Positions 52,223-54,298 of a stretch of DNA of 54,298 nt are shown here, in pieces; the stretch's first letter is position 1, and each line of letters opens with the position of its first letter. Source of the stretch: Muribaculaceae bacterium (lineage in GTDB: Bacteria > Bacteroidota > Bacteroidia > Bacteroidales > Muribaculaceae); NCBI GenBank assembly GCA_017624155.1, contig JAGANS010000093.1:1-54298 (forward strand). The letters run 5' to 3'. Below the pieces are notes generated by a model. It was given only the letters and a program-made list of their open reading frames with translations. It had not been told where the DNA came from and did no database searches. The translations under genes were made by a program, and so were the position numbers.

Positions 52223-52445
52223 TTTTCAAAGGATAGTCCCCGATTTGCTGTATTCGGTGATGGCGGCAAGAAAACTGCTTGGCATAAGCCATACGACGAT
52301 TTACGAATACATGAGGCAATCGCCCCCGGTACTCCCGTACCGCCGCTCGGAAAACGGCTGGCACAGGCTGATACTCGGAAGCGACATAATCTTCCTGCTC
52401 GACCACCCGCAGGTCAAGCGGGGAAGAAAACGGAAGAAACGGTAA
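52212..52445 (+). CDS. DUF3853-type helix-turn-helix protein
   Basis: A 77-aa DNA-binding-like protein. The ATG at 52212 is preferred to the upstream GTG at 52197. YSVMAARKLLGISHTTIYEY is an excisionase/MerR-type recognition helix pair, and the C-terminal tail (VKRGRKRKKR) is strongly basic. DUF3853 proteins are common on Bacteroidales mobile elements. It is the last plus-strand gene, 9 bp from the convergent minus-strand operon. Confidence 0.72.
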   Translation: MRPDFQRIVPDLLYSVMAARKLLGISHTTIYEYMRQSPPVLPYRRSENGWHRLILGSDIIFLLDHPQVKRGRKRKKR

Positions 52446-52454
52446 ACGGCACCG

Positions 52455-52826
52455 TCAGTTCCAGAGATACCACGGTGAGGGGCGCGGAGCGGAGAAGGCT
52501 TCGGAGAGGTCGATGGCGAGTAGCCATGCCTGGGTGCGTATGCCGTCCATGTCGGAGAGTGCCGGGGCATAGCGGCTCTCTCCGGCACCCGAAATCCGGC
52601 ACCACTGCCGCGCGAAGATGTCGGGTTGGAAAGCGTCGATGAACGACAGTATGTCGTCCACAAGCGAATCCGGTTTGCTATCGGTCATGTCGGCTGAGAA
52701 GCAGAACGGCACTCCGCTCTCGGTATTCCGCCGGAAATCGAAAGAGGTGATGTTGCCGTCTCTCACATTGGCGGTCACGCTCCAGCCGCATTTTGCGGCA
52801 ACTTGGATTATGGTTTGTAAAATCAT
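52455..52826 (-). CDS. Conserved mobile-element protein of unknown function
   Basis: A 123-aa protein (MILQTIIQVAAKCGWSVTAN) without a recognised catalytic motif, alpha/beta in pattern. Proteins like this accompany DUF2958 genes on Bacteroidales conjugative elements. It is the last gene of the minus-strand operon. Confidence 0.65.
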   Translation of the reverse strand: MILQTIIQVAAKCGWSVTANVRDGNITSFDFRRNTESGVPFCFSADMTDSKPDSLVDDILSFIDAFQPDIFARQWCRISGAGESRYAPALSDMDGIRTQAWLLAIDLSEAFSAPRPSPWYLWN

Positions 52827-52926
52827 GTCAGTACACGTTTATGTCTGCCACGTCCGGCATGGAGGTGGCAGACCGAATTTTTCGGTAATGTCAGCCGTGG
52901 AACGACACCACGGCTGACGTGTTCGG

Positions 52927-53289
52927 TCAATCATAGAGGCGGTTCAAGAAGTCTTGAAGCCTCTCATCGCTTATCTGCCCTATGGGGCATGGGGTGAAAT
53001 ACGGCATTTGTATTACTCGGATAATGCCGAAGCCTTGTTTGCGGTAGTCAAGTTCGACATCGGCAAGTTCGTTGAGCGACACATAGCCGTATTCATCTTC
53101 GCCGAGTCCGACCACTATGCAGTAAAGGATTGTATCGTCTCCCTCTTTGCCTCCTTCAAGCACAAACCAACGGATATTTCCGATAGTGAATATCGCCACG
53201 CACACTGCGGCTCTCGCCTTGCCGTCCTGCGAGTACAGAGGATAGTCCTTTATGGCTTCCTCAAATTTCGGTGTCAACAGTCTGTTCAT
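52927..53289 (-). CDS. DUF2958-domain protein
   Basis: A 120-aa protein with the DUF2958 pattern (LYSQDGKARAAVCVAIFTIGNIRWFVLEGG; GEDEYGYVSLNEL; GFGIIRVIQMPYF). The family is common on conjugative and plasmid elements; its function is not established. It starts 2 bp after the end of the 55-aa gene upstream. Confidence 0.78.
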   Translation of the reverse strand: MNRLLTPKFEEAIKDYPLYSQDGKARAAVCVAIFTIGNIRWFVLEGGKEGDDTILYCIVVGLGEDEYGYVSLNELADVELDYRKQGFGIIRVIQMPYFTPCPIGQISDERLQDFLNRLYD

Positions 53290-53291
53290 AG

Positions 53292-53459
53292 TCAGTCAAA
53301 TTCAATTTCATCTTCATAAAGTTCAATCCTCGCGCCACTGCTTACCTCGATGATGAAGCGGTAGCCGCTCAGTCCTACGATTGTGCCACGGTGGTAGCCT
53401 CGCCACGGTGTCAGCAACTCGCACTGGCGTCCGTATTCGGGAAAATCGGTGTCGTTCAT
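53292..53459 (-). CDS. 55-aa protein, KOW/SH3-like in pattern
   Basis: A short gene: MNDTDFPEYGRQCELLTPW then HRGTIVGLSGYRFIIEVS and an acidic end (LYEDEIEFD). The GxxxGxI-type turn followed by alternating beta residues suggests a small SH3/KOW-like barrel. It overlaps the preceding gene by the four bases ATGA and is 2 bp from the DUF2958 gene, which strongly supports it as a real, translationally coupled gene. Confidence 0.7.
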   Translation of the reverse strand: MNDTDFPEYGRQCELLTPWRGYHRGTIVGLSGYRFIIEVSSGARIELYEDEIEFD

Positions 53460-53776
53460 ACGCTTTTATCCTTTAGTTCCTTATATTCGGGGTCATAGAT
53501 TTCATCGCCGTTCATCAGCGTGTCGTACATCATAGCTGCTCTACGTGCTGCCGTTTCGTTTCGCTCGTCATAATAGCCGGTTCGGTAGTTGACAGCGAGC
53601 TGACGGAAATATGCCACGCACACCTTGAAAGCCTGCGACTGCAAATAGCGGTGTATTGTGGCGAGTGCCTTTCCTGTGTTGGTTGCGGATTGCATTTTGC
53701 CGTTGACGAAGTTGTCAAACGCCACGACAAATTCCTTGTCGTTCTTGGATATTGCTATTCCGTTATAATCTTCCAT
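53456..53776 (-). CDS. Helical mobile-element protein of unknown function
   Basis: A 106-aa mostly helical protein (GKALATIHRYLQSQAFKVCV, ERNETAARRAAMMYDTLMNG). No domain is recognised. Neighbours and spacing place it in the same operon as the DUF2958 gene. Confidence 0.7.
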   Translation of the reverse strand: MEDYNGIAISKNDKEFVVAFDNFVNGKMQSATNTGKALATIHRYLQSQAFKVCVAYFRQLAVNYRTGYYDERNETAARRAAMMYDTLMNGDEIYDPEYKELKDKSV

Positions 53777-53788
53777 AGTGTATTTGTT

Positions 53789-53983
53789 TTAGATTGTTGC
53801 CTTATTGTAGATTGAGGGTTCGGAGGTCACGTTGTAGATGTAGTTGCCACAGCGTACCAAAAGGCAGTCCTCGCCATAATAGAGTTTTTTCATGCCCCTA
53901 ATGGAGCCGGAGCGGTGGAAATTTGGGAACTGCCCGATATTGAGCCGTCTGCCCTCCGCTACTTTCATTCTTTTTACTCGCAT
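53789..53983 (-). CDS. Small basic protein of unknown function
   Basis: With the start at 53983 it has 64 aa; the body GMKKLYYGEDCLLVRCGNYIYNVTSEP looks like a small beta-rich domain. The frame stays open upstream to 54202, so a longer product is possible, but the extra sequence has no family-like features. It is 12 bp upstream of the helical protein gene. Confidence 0.55.
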   Translation of the reverse strand: MRVKRMKVAEGRRLNIGQFPNFHRSGSIRGMKKLYYGEDCLLVRCGNYIYNVTSEPSIYNKATI

Positions 53984-54298
53984 AGTCCTTTGATGTTTGA
54001 GCGTTTGAGTTAATTTTTTCCCTTTTGTTTGAAGCTCTTTGAGCTTCTCCGGCAGGGCTGGCCGTTTTTCGTGCAGTCCCACAACTGCGGCCATAAGGGA
54101 GGATAAGGCAAGTGTGTAGTCAGCGGCAAGCGAGGGATACCCATTTTTTCGGAATTGAAGGAGAAAAAAATGTGGAGGCTCACGAGTGCGGACGCCGACC
54201 ACAAGCGCAGCGTCACTTGACGTTCCTCCCGGACGCAGTAACTTCGCACGCCAAAACGCCTGTCCCTGCCGAGGCTCAAAATCTTCAAGGGAAAGAAC
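53984..54298. other. Window edge within the element; no gene supported
   Basis: Overlapping open frames exist on the minus strand, but none shows recognisable protein features or a convincing start. It may hold the promoter region of the minus-strand operon or the end of a gene beyond the window. Confidence 0.4.

Overview
The window is a chromosomal segment of a gut Bacteroidales bacterium, most likely of the Muribaculaceae/S24-7 type. Evidence: SusC/SusD pairs, hybrid two-component systems, promoters of the Bacteroidetes form TAnnTTTG (with TTTG about 20 bp upstream), no Shine-Dalgarno sequences, SPII lipoproteins with acidic residues after the cysteine, C-terminal tails resembling type IX secretion (T9SS) sorting domains, and GC-rich coding sequence by eye. 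The family-level assignment is inference.

Positions 1-37868 are one large fructan-use region. Two tandem sensor genes of identical length (916 aa each, 17 bp apart, minus strand, 17159-22677) resemble the fructose-sensing hybrid regulator BT1754 of Bacteroides thetaiotaomicron. To their left, on the minus strand, lies PUL A: SusC, SusD, a DUF4960 lipoprotein, a GH32 lipoprotein and a secreted beta-sandwich protein (16957 down to 8254), followed by a 2585-aa subtilisin-like protease with its own promoter (8028-271). To their right, on the plus strand, lies PUL B: periplasmic GH32, MFS sugar importer and fructokinase (22998-26928, then a terminator), then SusC, SusD, a DUF4960 lipoprotein, two more DUF4960 proteins without a lipobox, and a LamG-GH32 protein (27196-37812, then a terminator). 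PUL B carries the only importer and kinase seen, so PUL A probably depends on them. Surface binding and endo-cleavage, SusCD uptake, periplasmic exo-cleavage to fructose, inner-membrane import and phosphorylation are all represented.

Positions 37983-40410 are an AT-rich two-gene cassette of unknown role: a secreted protein and a CsgG-like/DUF1566-like/DUF1573-like fusion. After it come a decayed fragment of a DUF4143-type ATPase and three copies of a 19-bp repeat spaced exactly 33 bp apart. Positions 40853-46992 are housekeeping: a DUF5715-type lipoprotein, an AsmA-like protein, a HAD hydrolase and 3-dehydroquinate synthase (aroB), tightly packed; a small PH-domain membrane protein follows.

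From 47569 to the right edge is an integrated mobile element. It begins at tRNA-Arg(TCT) and has a tyrosine recombinase preceded by clustered GTGGTAC/GTACCAC sites, a repressor-like gene divergent from an excisionase-like gene, a replication module (winged-helix replication protein plus DnaC-like loader), and a convergent minus-strand operon of small genes typical of Bacteroidales mobile elements, including a DUF2958 protein. The far end of the element is outside the window.
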